This document shows positions 1 to 9,138 of a DNA stretch of 64,000 bases, piece after piece. The notes below the pieces were generated by a model. That model was given only the letters and a program-made list of their open reading frames with translations, did no database searches and was not told the origin of the DNA. Every line of letters begins with the position of its first letter. Position 1 is the first letter of the stretch. The stretch comes from DASXMR01 sp036495525 (lineage in GTDB: Bacteria; Actinomycetota; Actinomycetes; Streptosporangiales; Streptosporangiaceae), in NCBI GenBank assembly GCA_036495525.1, contig DASXMR010000056.1, forward strand, positions 1-64,000, read 5' to 3'. Made by a program: the position numbers and the translations under genes.

Positions 1-1
1 G

Positions 2-724
2 CTCATCGATGCCTGGATACACGGCTCCGAAATGGCCTGCCTGGCGAACGACCTGTCCGAAGCCCGCCAGACCGTTGTGGCGGGCTTCTCGACGCACCCT
101 CATTTGGATCACGTGCTTTCGCACGCCGGGTTCGGCTCGGCGCCCCGATATGGCACAGCCCGCTGCGCGTCTACTATCCGGGATCAGCTGTCGCGCGGGC
201 TCGATTCGCGCCGGCTCGGGATCCCCGAGGAGACGCCGCTGGACCTGCTCGGCCTCATTGGCGGCCTGCCCGCCGAGACGGCGCGGATTCCTTGGGATGG
301 CCCTCAGGTCCGGATTATCGAGCATCAGGCGCATGCCGCGGGCCATGCGGCGCTGTTGGTTGAGGAGCGCGGGGTTCTCGTCGCCGGCGACATGCTTTCT
401 GATGTCTTGATTCCGATGCTTGACCTGAACGACGCCGCTGACCCGATCGAGGACTACCTCGCCGCGCTGCGGCTGCTCGAGGGCGTGGCCGGCGACGTCG
501 ATGTCCTCATTCCCGGCCACGGGTCCATCGGTGGAGCTGATCAGGTAGATGCACGGATCGACCGGGATCGGGCGTACGTGCACGCCTTGCACGACGCCAA
601 GGATCTCAGCGACCCGAGGATCGGCCCGTCGGCCAAGGACGGCTGGGACTGGGTGGCCGACGTGCACGAAGGGCAACTCCAGCGCCTCGCCCAGAGAAGC
701 GAGCGCGACGGGACGCCCGGCTAG
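2..724 (+). CDS. Metallo-beta-lactamase fold hydrolase, 5' end outside window
   Basis: The reading frame is open from base 2 and ends with TAG at 722-724, so the N-terminus lies outside the window. The family's metal-binding HxHxDH motif is visible as THPHLDH about 31 codons in. Later metal ligands fit HAAGHAAL, the Asp in VAGDML and the His in LIPGHGS, which is the usual MBL order. These residues indicate a binuclear metal hydrolase. The substrate cannot be told, because MBL-fold proteins include thioesterases, lactonases and beta-lactamases. An internal ATG at 32 would remove upstream sequence that looks coding, so I treat the gene as partial. Confidence 0.8.
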   Translation, partial: LIDAWIHGSEMACLANDLSEARQTVVAGFSTHPHLDHVLSHAGFGSAPRYGTARCASTIRDQLSRGLDSRRLGIPEETPLDLLGLIGGLPAETARIPWDGPQVRIIEHQAHAAGHAALLVEERGVLVAGDMLSDVLIPMLDLNDAADPIEDYLAALRLLEGVAGDVDVLIPGHGSIGGADQVDARIDRDRAYVHALHDAKDLSDPRIGPSAKDGWDWVADVHEGQLQRLAQRSERDGTPG

Positions 725-932
725 CGATCACCAGCAGGGCAGCGGACGCTGATGCGGCCAAGTCAGTGCCTGCGCTGGCGATGGGTGTCTTCGCGTCGAT
801 TGATTCCCATGACGGCGTGACCTGCACGAGACAGCAGCACGAGACGCAGCCCGGAAAATCCGGAGGGGTTTATCGACCACTGCGACTAGCGTGAGGCCCT
901 GACCGGACCGCTGCCTACCGGGAGGGTCTGAC

Positions 933-1322
933 ATGACCAGTAAGCTCACCGAGCTTGCGATCGACTGTGCTGACCCCGACGGCCTCGCCCGGTTCTGGTG
1001 CTCGGTCCTCGGCTACGAGGTACAAGTCCAAGAGGACGGATTTGTCTCAATTGGCTCCCCCGCGGTGCCTGAGGGCAAGGACCGCCTTGGCCCGGTACCA
1101 CCGATGCTGACATTCGCGCGGGTGCCCGAGGGCAAGACCGTCAAGAACAGGGTCCACCTCGACGTCAACCCCACCGACCGGGAGCAAGACGAGGAGGTCC
1201 GTCGCCTGCTCGACCTAGGTGCCCGGCACGCGGAAATCGGCCAGGCAGGTGACGAGAGCTGGGTCGTACTTGCCGACCCGGAGGGCAACGAGTTCTGCGT
1301 CCTTGCTGGCCGCCGCCCCTGA
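933..1322 (+). CDS. VOC family protein (glyoxalase_6-like)
   Basis: A 129-residue single-domain protein. It opens with the pattern common in actinobacterial glyoxalase-like proteins (LAIDCADPDGLARFW) and ends with LADPEGNEFCVLAG. One betaalphabetabetabeta-type module pair fits the length. Members of this superfamily bind a metal or small hydrophobic ligands and act as resistance proteins, isomerases or binding proteins. The role here is unknown. GGGAGGG at about 919-925 is a good ribosome site for the ATG. The gene stands alone, and its stop codon lies inside a 19-bp tandem duplication. Confidence 0.82.
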   Translation: MTSKLTELAIDCADPDGLARFWCSVLGYEVQVQEDGFVSIGSPAVPEGKDRLGPVPPMLTFARVPEGKTVKNRVHLDVNPTDREQDEEVRRLLDLGARHAEIGQAGDESWVVLADPEGNEFCVLAGRRP

Positions 1323-1353
1323 TCGGAGGGTGCGCCCCTGATCGGAGGGTGCG
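1316..1353. repeat. 19-bp perfect tandem duplication across the VOC stop codon
   Basis: Bases 1316-1334 are repeated exactly at 1335-1353 (unit begins CCCCTGATCGGAG). The first copy contains the VOC stop codon TGA. This looks like a recent slippage duplication. The reading frame is unaffected because the stop sits in the first copy. Confidence 0.9.
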
Positions 1354-1417
1354 CCGCAACCGGATCTTGCTGGTGAGCCCCTGATAAACGCAGCGAAGGT
1401 CCGGAGACTTCGGCCGG

Positions 1418-1840
1418 TCAGGCGTCCGGCACGCTCCTCGCCCTCATCTTGGTCCGGTGCGGCTCGTCGGGCGGCTCCTCGACGCCGAAGCTGATGACCC
1501 GCCGGGGATGGATCCTGATCAGTGCCGCGTCCCGGCTGGCCGCGTCCCCCTGGCCATCGCTGACCGCCTCAGCCGGCCCGCGTATCTCGAGGAAGCGCAC
1601 TCGCCACGGCTGCACGGACGGGATGTCGTCGACGACCAGCGCCGCGAGGCCGTTGCGGCCGACATTGCGGAACTTCTGGCTGGACAACATGCCGAAGCCG
1701 GTCACGTCGACGGTGCCGAGCTCGGCGTTGTAGCGGAACCCGACGGGCTTGACCTGCGGGCTGCCGTCGGGCTGAACGGTCGCGAGCCGGCCAAGCCGCT
1801 GCTCGCTCAGGTAATCGATCTCGGCCTGGGTGAGGGTCAC
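1418..1840 (-). CDS. PPOX class F420-dependent oxidoreductase
   Basis: A 140-residue split-barrel flavin/deazaflavin-binding protein. The N-terminus (LGRLATVQPDGSPQVKPVGF) and the central strand with KFRNVGRNGLAALVVDD match the short PPOX-like F420H2-dependent reductases and biliverdin reductases of actinobacteria. The C-terminal IRIHPRRVISFGVE is typical of the same group. It probably reduces a small conjugated substrate using F420H2. The GTG start at 1840 has GGAGGAG about 7 nt upstream, which fixes the start. It is divergent from the exported protein at 2107. Confidence 0.85.
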   Translation of the reverse strand: MTLTQAEIDYLSEQRLGRLATVQPDGSPQVKPVGFRYNAELGTVDVTGFGMLSSQKFRNVGRNGLAALVVDDIPSVQPWRVRFLEIRGPAEAVSDGQGDAASRDAALIRIHPRRVISFGVEEPPDEPHRTKMRARSVPDA

Positions 1841-2106
1841 GCCCGGCTCCTCCTCGCTGATGCTGCAGTCGCTGCCACCATCATCACTAGCACGATCGCC
1901 CGTTACCCGCCGACGATGAAGCCAGTCGTCGCGCAGCCGGTCGTGCCTGGAGCAGGCGGCCCGCGACGCGATGCCCGACGATCGGATCCCGCCCGGGTGA
2001 TGTCAGCTAACCGGCGGAGATGGATTCACCTTGACCGCAGAGAAGTGATCACAGGATGGCGAACCGATTGACAGGCAATTGTCCGCGGCGGTACCTATAA
2101 CGTCTT

Positions 2107-3048
2107 GTGAATCGCCAGACGGGAATGCACGCCGCGCGCCACAGCCGACGGCTAGGTCACATGATCGGCGCGGTCGCCGTGATTGTCGTCGCGATCGGAG
2201 TCGTGTCCGCGGTGCATCTGTCCGCTGCAGGTCAGAGGCCGCAGGCCATCCGGCCGGCCGCACAGTCCGCGTCGGCGCGGCGCGTCCAGGCGCCTGGCGG
2301 CCGAGAACTCAGCTCCGCCGCGCGCCTTGCTTCCGCGCTGGCGGCGCCAGTGCACTTCCGGACGCTGCGCCCGGGTGCGAAGCTCCCGTCGGGGGCGCAG
2401 TGCGCACGGTGGGTCCGGCGGACCAAGCCAGCCCCGGAGAACAAGGGCGTGAATAAGCGCTTCAACCGGCGCACCGGCCAGCATGTCGGGCGGGCGTTCT
2501 TCCAGGGCGACACGCCGCAGGCGAACCGGCGGATCGGGCCGCGGATCAACGGCGACTTCAGGGGCACGACCAGGCAGATCCTGCGGTGGGCCGCCTGCAA
2601 GTGGGGCATCAACCAGAATGTCGTCTTCGCCCAGGCGGCAGTCGAGAGCTGGTGGCGGCAGACCACCAAGGGCGACTGGGGAACCGACCGCAGCGCATGC
2701 CCGCCCGGCCACCGCAAGCTCAACGCCCAGGGTGAGTGCGCGCAGAGCTACGGCATCCTGCAGAACAGGTACCCGTTCGAGAAGTCGAGCTGGCCTGGCA
2801 TCGGCCGGTCCACCGCGATGAACGCCGACACCGCGTACGCCATCTGGCGGTCCTGTTTCAGCGGCTACGAGACGTGGCTGAACACGGTGCCGCACGGCCG
2901 CCGGTATCACGCCGGTGACCTGTGGGGCTGCGTCGGCCGCTGGTTCGCCGGCCGCTGGCACACCGCCCCGGCGCAGCAGTACATCAGCAAGGTGCGGCAC
3001 TACCTCCGCGAGCGGATCTGGGAGCAGCCTGACTTCCAGCAGCCTTGA
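2107..3048 (+). CDS. Exported lysozyme/transglycosylase-like protein
   Basis: A 313-residue protein. It has a basic N-terminus, one hydrophobic segment at about residues 20-40 (a signal or anchor) and a disordered Ala/Pro-rich linker. The C-terminal half, about 150-300, has AQAAVESWWRQTT with a candidate catalytic Glu at 180, followed by CAQSYGILQNRY. This arrangement resembles lysozyme-like SLT folds (catalytic Glu, then a G-x-x-Q strand). Cell-wall cleavage is therefore plausible but not proven. The GTG at 2107 lacks a clear ribosome site. ATG codons at 2125 or 2161 would also retain the signal. Confidence 0.65.
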   Translation: MNRQTGMHAARHSRRLGHMIGAVAVIVVAIGVVSAVHLSAAGQRPQAIRPAAQSASARRVQAPGGRELSSAARLASALAAPVHFRTLRPGAKLPSGAQCARWVRRTKPAPENKGVNKRFNRRTGQHVGRAFFQGDTPQANRRIGPRINGDFRGTTRQILRWAACKWGINQNVVFAQAAVESWWRQTTKGDWGTDRSACPPGHRKLNAQGECAQSYGILQNRYPFEKSSWPGIGRSTAMNADTAYAIWRSCFSGYETWLNTVPHGRRYHAGDLWGCVGRWFAGRWHTAPAQQYISKVRHYLRERIWEQPDFQQP

Positions 3049-3092
3049 GACGAGCGGAGCCGGGGCCCGGCAGCGGCTGTCAGACTGGTGCC

Positions 3093-3839
3093 ATGCCGCG
3101 ATCCGTTTCCGCTGTTCCGCTTGAGTCGCTGCCGGCTACGTTCCGTGCCGCATGCGTCGCGCTCCGGGACGGGTTGCGCACAGCGCTCGGGTCGGACCTG
3201 CGCGCCCTCTACGTCTACGGCGCCGCCATGTTCCCGGAGACCGAGGGGCACTCCGACCTCGACTATCACGCGCTGGTCAGCCGGCGACCGACGGCTGACC
3301 AGCAGTCCGGGCTGCAGCGCCTCAGTGACGAGCTGGCCCGCGATCACCCGCCCTACGGCGCGGAGCTTGATGGCTGGGTCATCCTGCTCGCCGACGCGCG
3401 CCGCAGCGCGCCGCCCGCCCACCTGGTCCGCACCGAGCTGCGCGACGGCGCATGGGCGCTGCACCGGGCGCACTGGCTGGCGGGGCGGTGCGTGATCATG
3501 TACGGCCCGGCGCCCGCCAAGATCGTGCCCGAGCCGACCGAGGCGGAGCTGCGCGCCGCGCTGAACAACGAGCTGGACTTCGCGGTCAGCGATCCCGGGG
3601 ACGCTTTCGCCGTGCTGAACGCGTGCCGGATCATCCGTAGCGTGCTGGATCGCGATGTGGTGCAGTCCAAGTTCGGCTCGGCGGAGTGGGCTCTGGAGCA
3701 CCTGCCGGCCAGGCACGCCGACGCCATCCGCGGCGCGATGGCGGTGTACCGGGGCGATGCCACGCCGCAGCAGGCGGCGGCCGTCACGGCCGGGCGGGCA
3801 GACATCCTGGCGCTGGCGGCACGAGAGCTCGGCCGGTGA
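3093..3839 (+). CDS. Aminoglycoside adenylyltransferase-like nucleotidyltransferase (DUF4111)
   Basis: A 248-residue protein with the nucleotidyltransferase core near the start: LRALYVYGAAMF then HSDLDYHALV, with the two metal-binding Asp residues of the GS-x-DxD type motif. A C-terminal helical DUF4111-like domain follows. This layout is that of ANT(3'')-type spectinomycin/streptomycin adenylyltransferases and many uncharacterised relatives. The canonical GS of the GSxxxG pair is replaced by GA. Antibiotic modification is therefore uncertain, and I would not call it a resistance gene. The ATG at 3093 was chosen because upstream codons look non-coding. Confidence 0.7.
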   Translation: MPRSVSAVPLESLPATFRAACVALRDGLRTALGSDLRALYVYGAAMFPETEGHSDLDYHALVSRRPTADQQSGLQRLSDELARDHPPYGAELDGWVILLADARRSAPPAHLVRTELRDGAWALHRAHWLAGRCVIMYGPAPAKIVPEPTEAELRAALNNELDFAVSDPGDAFAVLNACRIIRSVLDRDVVQSKFGSAEWALEHLPARHADAIRGAMAVYRGDATPQQAAAVTAGRADILALAARELGR

Positions 3840-4010
3840 CGTCCGGCGGCTGAGCCGCCGAGGTCGTCGCCTGGCATTTCTGGACCACCTGGCCAGCAGG
3901 CTGGCCAAGGCCAGCACCGCTGTGATCGCGAGCAACTCAGCCGGGGCGGGCAGGTCGGCCGGAGCCGCGCTGGGCCGCCGCAGCCGCGCAGGTCGGCCGG
4001 TCCGCGCAGG

Positions 4011-4856
4011 TCAGCTCCTGGCAGCGATGAGCCGGTAGCGCAGGCGGTAGGGCAGCCGGGCCGCGATGGCCGCGATCCTGGCGTCGGTGCCAATCAGGTA
4101 GCGCGGCCGCGGGTTGCGCGCGGTCAGCGCGGCGACGATGACCGCGGCGGCTCGCTGCGGCGGGAGGCCGGCTTCGGCTGACCTGGCCGCGCCGGCCCTG
4201 GCGGCGGCGATCTGCGCGCCGTACTGCTCCCGGCCGCTCGCGGGCAGCCGGCCGAGCAGCTCATCGCCGGCCGCGATGCCGCGGCCCCAGATCGGCGTCG
4301 CGATGTTGCCCGGCTCGATCAGCACGACCCGGATGCCGGAAGGTGCCAGCTCGGCACGCAGCGTGTCGGTGAGCCCGACCAGGCCGAACTTTGACGCGTG
4401 GTACGGGCCGAGCATGCTGCCGGCGATCCGGCCGCCGATCGAGCCGATCATCACGATGCGCGCGTCATCGCCCTGTGCCCGCGCCTGCCGCAGCGCTGGC
4501 AGCATCGCCTGAGTGACCGCTAGCTGCCCGGTGAGGTTCACTTCGATCTGCCGGCGGAACACCGCCAGCGGCACGTACTCAAGCGGACCGGGCAGCGCCA
4601 CCCCGGCGTTGTTCACCAGGCCGTTCAGCGGCCCAGCGGCGAGCACCCGCTCGGCAGCGGCGCTGACCGAGGCGTCGTCAGTCAGGTCCATCCGCAGTAC
4701 GCGCACCGCGGGGCCGTGCTGCCGCTGCAGCGACTCCGAGTCCTGGTCCGTCCGCACGCTCGCCCAGACCACGGCGCCGTCGGCGACAAGCTGGTCAGCG
4801 ACCGCGCGGCCGATTCCGGTGGAGGCGCCGGTCACCACGTAGCTCCTGGCTGTCAC
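4011..4856 (-). CDS. SDR family NAD(P)-dependent oxidoreductase
   Basis: A classical short-chain dehydrogenase of 281 residues. TGASTGIG at 10-17 is the nucleotide-binding motif, NNAG at about 82-85 is present, and the catalytic set is Ser139, Tyr152 and Lys156 (YHASK). It starts with GTG. The C-terminus is extended relative to 250-residue SDRs and ends in a basic segment (LPYRLRYRLIAARS). This resembles the retinol-dehydrogenase-like or fatty-acyl SDRs of actinobacteria. The substrate is unknown. Confidence 0.85.
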   Translation of the reverse strand: MTARSYVVTGASTGIGRAVADQLVADGAVVWASVRTDQDSESLQRQHGPAVRVLRMDLTDDASVSAAAERVLAAGPLNGLVNNAGVALPGPLEYVPLAVFRRQIEVNLTGQLAVTQAMLPALRQARAQGDDARIVMIGSIGGRIAGSMLGPYHASKFGLVGLTDTLRAELAPSGIRVVLIEPGNIATPIWGRGIAAGDELLGRLPASGREQYGAQIAAARAGAARSAEAGLPPQRAAAVIVAALTARNPRPRYLIGTDARIAAIAARLPYRLRYRLIAARS

Positions 4857-4975
4857 CCGGCCAAGTATCGCGGGCCGCCGGGCGTCAGCGGCACTGGCCT
4901 GGCCATGGCCGCCCCGTCCTGCCCTGGGGCAATGCGGTGCCAGAGCGGGCGGCGGGCGGGTGCCGACCCGGCTGG

Positions 4976-5206
4976 CTACCGGCCGGCCGCGCCGGCCCGC
5001 GCGCCTGACCTGGTCCTGGCCGGGTCGATGTCCCGCTCCGGGTACCGCCGCAGGTACTCCTGCTCCAGCTGGGCGGTGCGGCTGGTGTGCTCCCGCAGCG
5101 CGTCGTCCGAGCCGTGCAGGAACGTCTCGTTCCGGGTCTCGTGCAGGTGCTCGAGCTCACGCAGCAGGTCAACCTCTGCGAGCTCGCCGGGAGCCACGCC
5201 AGACAT
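4976..5206 (-). CDS. DUF6158 family small protein
   Basis: A 76-residue acidic, mostly helical protein. Its core (LLRELEHLHETRNETFLHGS followed by LEQEYLRRYPERDID) matches from memory the actinobacterial DUF6158 family. The function is unknown. The ATG at 5206 has CTGAGGAGGT just upstream, a strong ribosome site. The Gly/Ala/Arg-rich tail may be disordered. Confidence 0.75.
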   Translation of the reverse strand: MSGVAPGELAEVDLLRELEHLHETRNETFLHGSDDALREHTSRTAQLEQEYLRRYPERDIDPARTRSGARAGAAGR

Positions 5207-5337
5207 CTGGACCTCCTCAGGGCGGGTTCCGCGTCCGCCAGGTCACGCTCAGCCTCGCCTGGCTGGCTCGGGTGAGGGCACTTAGGTACGTCCCCGGTGC
5301 TGGCTGGCTTATGCCGGCCGCGAGCGCTGCCCGCCGG

Positions 5338-5865
5338 TCAGCTGGTGGACGGCGACGGCAGGCCAAGGGCCTTGCGGATCGCCCGGACCGGCACCTCGAC
5401 GGCTGCGTCGGCGGCGGTGTGCATCGAGTCGAAACCGCGCAGCTGCGCGAGCGTGCGCGAGCGCGCCTGCAGGTCGGTGAGCTTGATTCTGACGTTGTTC
5501 GCCCGGACGATGTCGGCGGCGATGGCGGCGATCGGCGGCGGGAAGTTGATCTGCAGCAGGCGCTGGTCGAACGAGCGCTCGGTTGCCGTCTCCGATCGCA
5601 GATCGGACACCGCGGCCCGCAGGTTGTCCTTCTGGTCGTCCTCGAAGCCGTCGTTAGCGTCCTCCAGACGCTCGTTTGCTGGCCTGGCGATCGCAAGGTA
5701 CTGCGCGGCGAGCTTCTGCTGCAGCGACGGATCGAGGGTGAAAGAGCCGGTCGTCGGCAGGGTGCGGGGCACCTGGCCCGAGCCGCCGGAGTTCGACGAG
5801 CAGCCGGCAGCGAGCAGCGCCGCGCACAGCACCGCTGGCACGCCAGCACGCCACGTCATTCGCAT
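5338..5865 (-). CDS. Predicted lipoprotein, helical, unknown function
   Basis: A 175-residue protein. The signal ends in ALLAAGC, a lipobox with the acylated Cys at about 22, so it should be anchored to the outer face of the membrane. The mature part is mostly charged helix without a recognised domain, resembling small actinobacterial lipoproteins of unknown role. ATG at 5865 starts the signal. A longer open frame upstream in the same frame overlaps the SGNH gene and is not credible. It lies 128 nt downstream of the SGNH lipoprotein on the same strand, so the two may be cotranscribed. Confidence 0.7.
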   Translation of the reverse strand: MRMTWRAGVPAVLCAALLAAGCSSNSGGSGQVPRTLPTTGSFTLDPSLQQKLAAQYLAIARPANERLEDANDGFEDDQKDNLRAAVSDLRSETATERSFDQRLLQINFPPPIAAIAADIVRANNVRIKLTDLQARSRTLAQLRGFDSMHTAADAAVEVPVRAIRKALGLPSPSTS

Positions 5866-5993
5866 CTGCCCGATGATACTGGCGCGCGCCGCGCAGCCCT
5901 GCGCTCGCGGCTCTCCCCTCGCGGTGATCCGTCGCGCCGTGACCGGGACTTCGCGCATCGTCATACCGGAAGCCGCGGGTTTTGGCCACCGCG

Positions 5994-6632
5994 CTATCCC
6001 GGCAGGTTGCCGGCTTCCTGCACGGCCCGGCGCACCAGGCGGGCGTAGAGGATGGTGCCGGCTGGCAGCGGGTGCACGTGGTCCGGCGACAGCAGCCCGG
6101 TGCGGTGCCTGATCAGCGCGAACCAGTTGGCGAGCAGCACGCCGGGGCGCTGCCGGGCGGCCGCGGCCAATGTCGCGTTGACCTCGCTCTCCCACCGGCG
6201 CGGCTCGAAGGTGTTGACCAGGACGACCCGGCGGTGCGGGCCGATCTCGGCGAGCAGCTCGCGTACTTCCGCCGGGGTCACGGTGCCATTGGTGCCAAGA
6301 TCGACCACGACGACCCGGCGGAGCTGGCCGCTGCTCGCCAGCTGCGCGATCAGCTGAAGGCCGTCGGTGAACTGCCGGCTGACCTGCGCGTCGATCTGAA
6401 TGCCTGGCAGCCGGCGCTGCAGGGCAGCGGACGAGCCGAGCATGACCGAATCGCCGATCGCGGTGACGGACGAACCGCGGATCACCCGGTGCAAGGCCGT
6501 GACGGACGGGGAAGGCGAAGCTTGCGGAGCGGCGGTGCGGCGCGGGCTGCCGCACCCCGCGATGCCGCCGATGACGAGGATGGCGAGCAGCGGCGGCAGA
6601 ACGCCACGCAGCGCTAACCGGTTGGCTGGCAT
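5994..6632 (-). CDS. SGNH-hydrolase-like lipoprotein (OatA C-terminal type)
   Basis: A 212-residue protein with a lipobox ending at Cys27 (GGIAGC). The SGNH signatures are visible: GDS at 60-62 with nucleophile Ser62, GTNG at 113-116, and SPDHVHP with Asp184 and His187. This resembles the extracytoplasmic SGNH domain fused to acyltransferase-3 membrane proteins (peptidoglycan O-acetyltransferases), here free-standing and lipid-anchored. It could add or remove acetyl groups on cell-wall glycans. No acyltransferase-3 partner is nearby. Confidence 0.78.
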   Translation of the reverse strand: MPANRLALRGVLPPLLAILVIGGIAGCGSPRRTAAPQASPSPSVTALHRVIRGSSVTAIGDSVMLGSSAALQRRLPGIQIDAQVSRQFTDGLQLIAQLASSGQLRRVVVVDLGTNGTVTPAEVRELLAEIGPHRRVVLVNTFEPRRWESEVNATLAAAARQRPGVLLANWFALIRHRTGLLSPDHVHPLPAGTILYARLVRRAVQEAGNLPG

Positions 6633-6858
6633 GGCCGCTTACTACCCATCGACTACCTGCGCAGTCGCGGCCCGCAGCACCCGGCTCGGATGATCCGGTC
6701 AGCGGCCGGGTGCCAGGGTCGGCATCGCGGTGGTCTTCGCGCCCCGGCATCCCGTGCCGCACCGGCTCGGCATCACGACTTGACGTCCTACTTCGATGAG
6801 TTATCTAATGTGCTATGCAACTAGTTAAATCAACAAACAGGATGAACGGAGGCTCGGC

Positions 6859-7269
6859 GTGATCGAGTTCCACCTGGATACTCACTCCGGGGTTGCGCCG
6901 TACCAGCAGCTGGTCCGCCAGGTGCGGCAGGCGCTACGGCTCGGCGTGCTGCGAGAGGGCGAGCAGCTGCCCACCGTCAAGGACGTCGTCTCGCAGCTCG
7001 CGATCAATCCGAACACGGTGCTCAAGGCCTACCGTGAGCTGGAGCATGCGGACCTGGCCACCGCCAGGCCGGGCGTCGGCACGTTCATCACCCGCTCGCT
7101 GGCCGACACCACGCTGGCCGCGCACGGACCGCTGCGCCAGGACCTTGAGCGCTGGCTGGGCCGGGCGCGCCGGGCGGGATTGGACGACGAAAGCATTGAG
7201 GCCCTGTTCCTCAGCTCCTTTCGGGCCAGTTCCGAGCGGGACCGATCCGAAGCCAGGGACATAGCGTGA
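6859..7269 (+). CDS. GntR family regulator, YtrA subfamily (copy 1)
   Basis: A 136-residue regulator with an N-terminal winged helix (PYQQLVRQVRQALRLGVL, then a PTVKDVVSQL helix and NPNTVLKAYRELE recognition helix). The short C-terminal tail is typical of the YtrA subgroup, which lacks a large effector domain and controls adjacent ABC genes. The GTG at 6859 follows CGGAGG. Its TGA overlaps the GTG of the ATPase gene (GTGA), indicating translational coupling. It heads a three-gene operon duplicated at 27710-30005. Confidence 0.88.
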   Translation: MIEFHLDTHSGVAPYQQLVRQVRQALRLGVLREGEQLPTVKDVVSQLAINPNTVLKAYRELEHADLATARPGVGTFITRSLADTTLAAHGPLRQDLERWLGRARRAGLDDESIEALFLSSFRASSERDRSEARDIA

Positions 7270-8156
7270 CCGCCATGCTGACGGCGGAAGGCCTGGGCAA
7301 GCGATACGGCCGCCGATGGGCGCTGCGCGACTGCACGGTCACCGTCCCGGCCGGCCGGGTGGCCGGTCTCGTCGGTCCCAACGGCGCCGGGAAGACCACC
7401 TTGCTGCGGCTGGCTGTGGGCCTGCTGACGCCGACGGCCGGAAGTGTCGAGGTGCTCGGCAGCCAGCCGGACAGCGGGGCCGGGCAGCTGGCCAGGGTCG
7501 CATTCATGGCCCAGGACGCCCCGGTCTACTCCTGGCTGAGCGTGGCCGATCATCTGAAGCTTGGCGCCCACCTCAATCCCGGCTGGGACGACTCGATGGC
7601 ACAGGACCGGATCGAGCGAGTCGGGCTCGACCCGCGGCAGCGCGCCGGGCGGCTGTCCGGCGGAGAGCGTGCCCAGCTCGCGCTGACCCTGGCGCTCGCC
7701 AAGCGGCCTGAGCTGCTGGTGCTTGACGAGCCGGTCGCGAGTCTCGACCCGCTGGCGCGGCGCGAGTTCCTGCAGGATCTGATGGGCATCGTCGCTGAGG
7801 GCGCGGTCAGCGTGCTGCTCTCCTCGCACCTGGTCATCGACCTTGAGCGGATCTGCGACTACTACGTCGTGCTGGGCGGCTCGCGGGTCGCGCTAGCCGG
7901 CGAGGCGGACGAGATCCTCGCCAGCCACGTCATGCTCACCGGCCCGAGGCGTGACCCCGGTGCGCTGCCCGCTGGCCAGGAGCTCATTCACGCGAGTCAC
8001 ACCGACCGCCAGAGCACGCTGGTGGTGCGCACCAGCAGCCCCGTGCTCGACCCGGCGTGGACGGTGAGCAAGCTCAGCATCGAGGACGTGATCCTCGCCT
8101 ACCTGCGGCAGGGCAACGCCGCTGACCGCCGCCCCGCACTGGAGGTACTCCGATGA
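7266..8156 (+). CDS. ABC transporter ATP-binding protein (copy 1)
   Basis: A 296-residue ABC ATPase. Walker A GPNGAGKTT is at 37-45, the Q-loop Gln at 83, the signature LSGGERAQL at 130-138 and Walker B LLVLDEP at 150-156. A C-terminal extension of about 80 residues follows, as in multidrug, lantibiotic or daunorubicin-type exporter ATPases. It overlaps the permease by 4 nt (ATGA). With the YtrA regulator upstream, a role in export or cell-envelope stress response is likely. The substrate is unknown. Confidence 0.9.
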   Translation: MTAMLTAEGLGKRYGRRWALRDCTVTVPAGRVAGLVGPNGAGKTTLLRLAVGLLTPTAGSVEVLGSQPDSGAGQLARVAFMAQDAPVYSWLSVADHLKLGAHLNPGWDDSMAQDRIERVGLDPRQRAGRLSGGERAQLALTLALAKRPELLVLDEPVASLDPLARREFLQDLMGIVAEGAVSVLLSSHLVIDLERICDYYVVLGGSRVALAGEADEILASHVMLTGPRRDPGALPAGQELIHASHTDRQSTLVVRTSSPVLDPAWTVSKLSIEDVILAYLRQGNAADRRPALEVLR

Positions 8157-9124
8157 TCTGGCTCAGCTGGCGCCAGTTCCGCGCGCAGGCAGCTGTCATC
8201 GGCCTGCTGGTGGCCGCGGTAGCGGTCACGCTCGTGCTGGCTCACCTTAAGTTGTCCCGGCCCGCAGCGGGCTCGCTCCACATCGAAAGCACCGAGAGCT
8301 GGCATGTCCTCCAGCTGCTCGGCACCGCTCTGGTCGCGGTACCCGCACTGCTTGGCGCATTCTGCGGAGCTCCGCTCATCGCCAGGGAACTCGAGGCAGG
8401 CACCCAGCAGCTGGCCTGGACGCAGAGCGTGACCAGGAACCGCTGGCTGGCGGTCAGGATGTGCGTCGTCGGCCTGGCCAGCGTGGCGGCCACTGAGATC
8501 TTCGCGCTGCTGCTCAGCTGGGCTGCCCGTCCCGCTGACGCGATCAACAAGAACCTGTTCGGCCTCGGCGTGTTCGGCGAGCGCGGCATCGTCCCGGCTG
8601 GCTACGCCGCCTTCGCCTTCGCGCTGGGCGTCGCCGCCGGGGTGATCATCCGCCGGACGATACCGGCGGTCGCGCTGACGCTCGGCGTGTTCATCGGCTT
8701 CCGGATGCTGTTCAGCATCGTGATCAGGCCCCTGCTGATCGCGCCGGTGCGAGCTGTGTCGTCGCTGAACGCGCGCGCCGCGGGGCTCGGGATCAGCAAC
8801 AGGCCCGGCAGCCCGGGGTTGCACGCGGTCACCGTGATCCCGCAGTCGGTCAGGCCAGGCGACTGGGTCTACTCCACCCAGCTCGCTGATGCGGCCGGGC
8901 ATCCGATCAGCAACCACATCTCACCTGTTCCGGCGGCGTGCCAGCGCGTCGAGTTCCAGAGGTGCATGTCAGCGCTGTCCAGGCTGCACCTGCACCAGGT
9001 GGTGACCTACCAGCCCGCCAGCCGGTTCTGGGCGTTCCAGGGGCTGGAGACCGCGATCTTCGTGGCGCTCGCCCTGGCGCTGGCTGGCCTGACGTTCTGG
9101 CTGGTGCGCCGCCGGCTGAGCTGA
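8153..9124 (+). CDS. ABC transporter permease (copy 1)
   Basis: A 323-residue membrane protein with about six hydrophobic segments: near residues 12-30, 55-75, 110-130, 155-180, 185-200 and 300-318. A large polar loop at about 205-290 probably faces outside. It begins MIWLSWRQFRAQ and its last segment starts with FWAFQGLETAIF. The permease at 29007 has the same beginning and end patterns, which supports a paralogous duplication. It is coupled to the ATPase by ATGA. Confidence 0.88.
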   Translation: MIWLSWRQFRAQAAVIGLLVAAVAVTLVLAHLKLSRPAAGSLHIESTESWHVLQLLGTALVAVPALLGAFCGAPLIARELEAGTQQLAWTQSVTRNRWLAVRMCVVGLASVAATEIFALLLSWAARPADAINKNLFGLGVFGERGIVPAGYAAFAFALGVAAGVIIRRTIPAVALTLGVFIGFRMLFSIVIRPLLIAPVRAVSSLNARAAGLGISNRPGSPGLHAVTVIPQSVRPGDWVYSTQLADAAGHPISNHISPVPAACQRVEFQRCMSALSRLHLHQVVTYQPASRFWAFQGLETAIFVALALALAGLTFWLVRRRLS

Positions 9125-9138
9125 GCGGAGCAACCGTT

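Noticed and set aside
3093..3839. Calling this gene an aminoglycoside resistance determinant
   Set aside because: The nucleotidyltransferase fold is clear, but the GS motif is altered and DUF4111 proteins have diverse or unknown substrates.
5338..6762. 474-residue frame extending the small lipoprotein upstream
   Set aside because: Its first 299 codons overlap the SGNH lipoprotein in another frame. The signal peptide begins at 5865.
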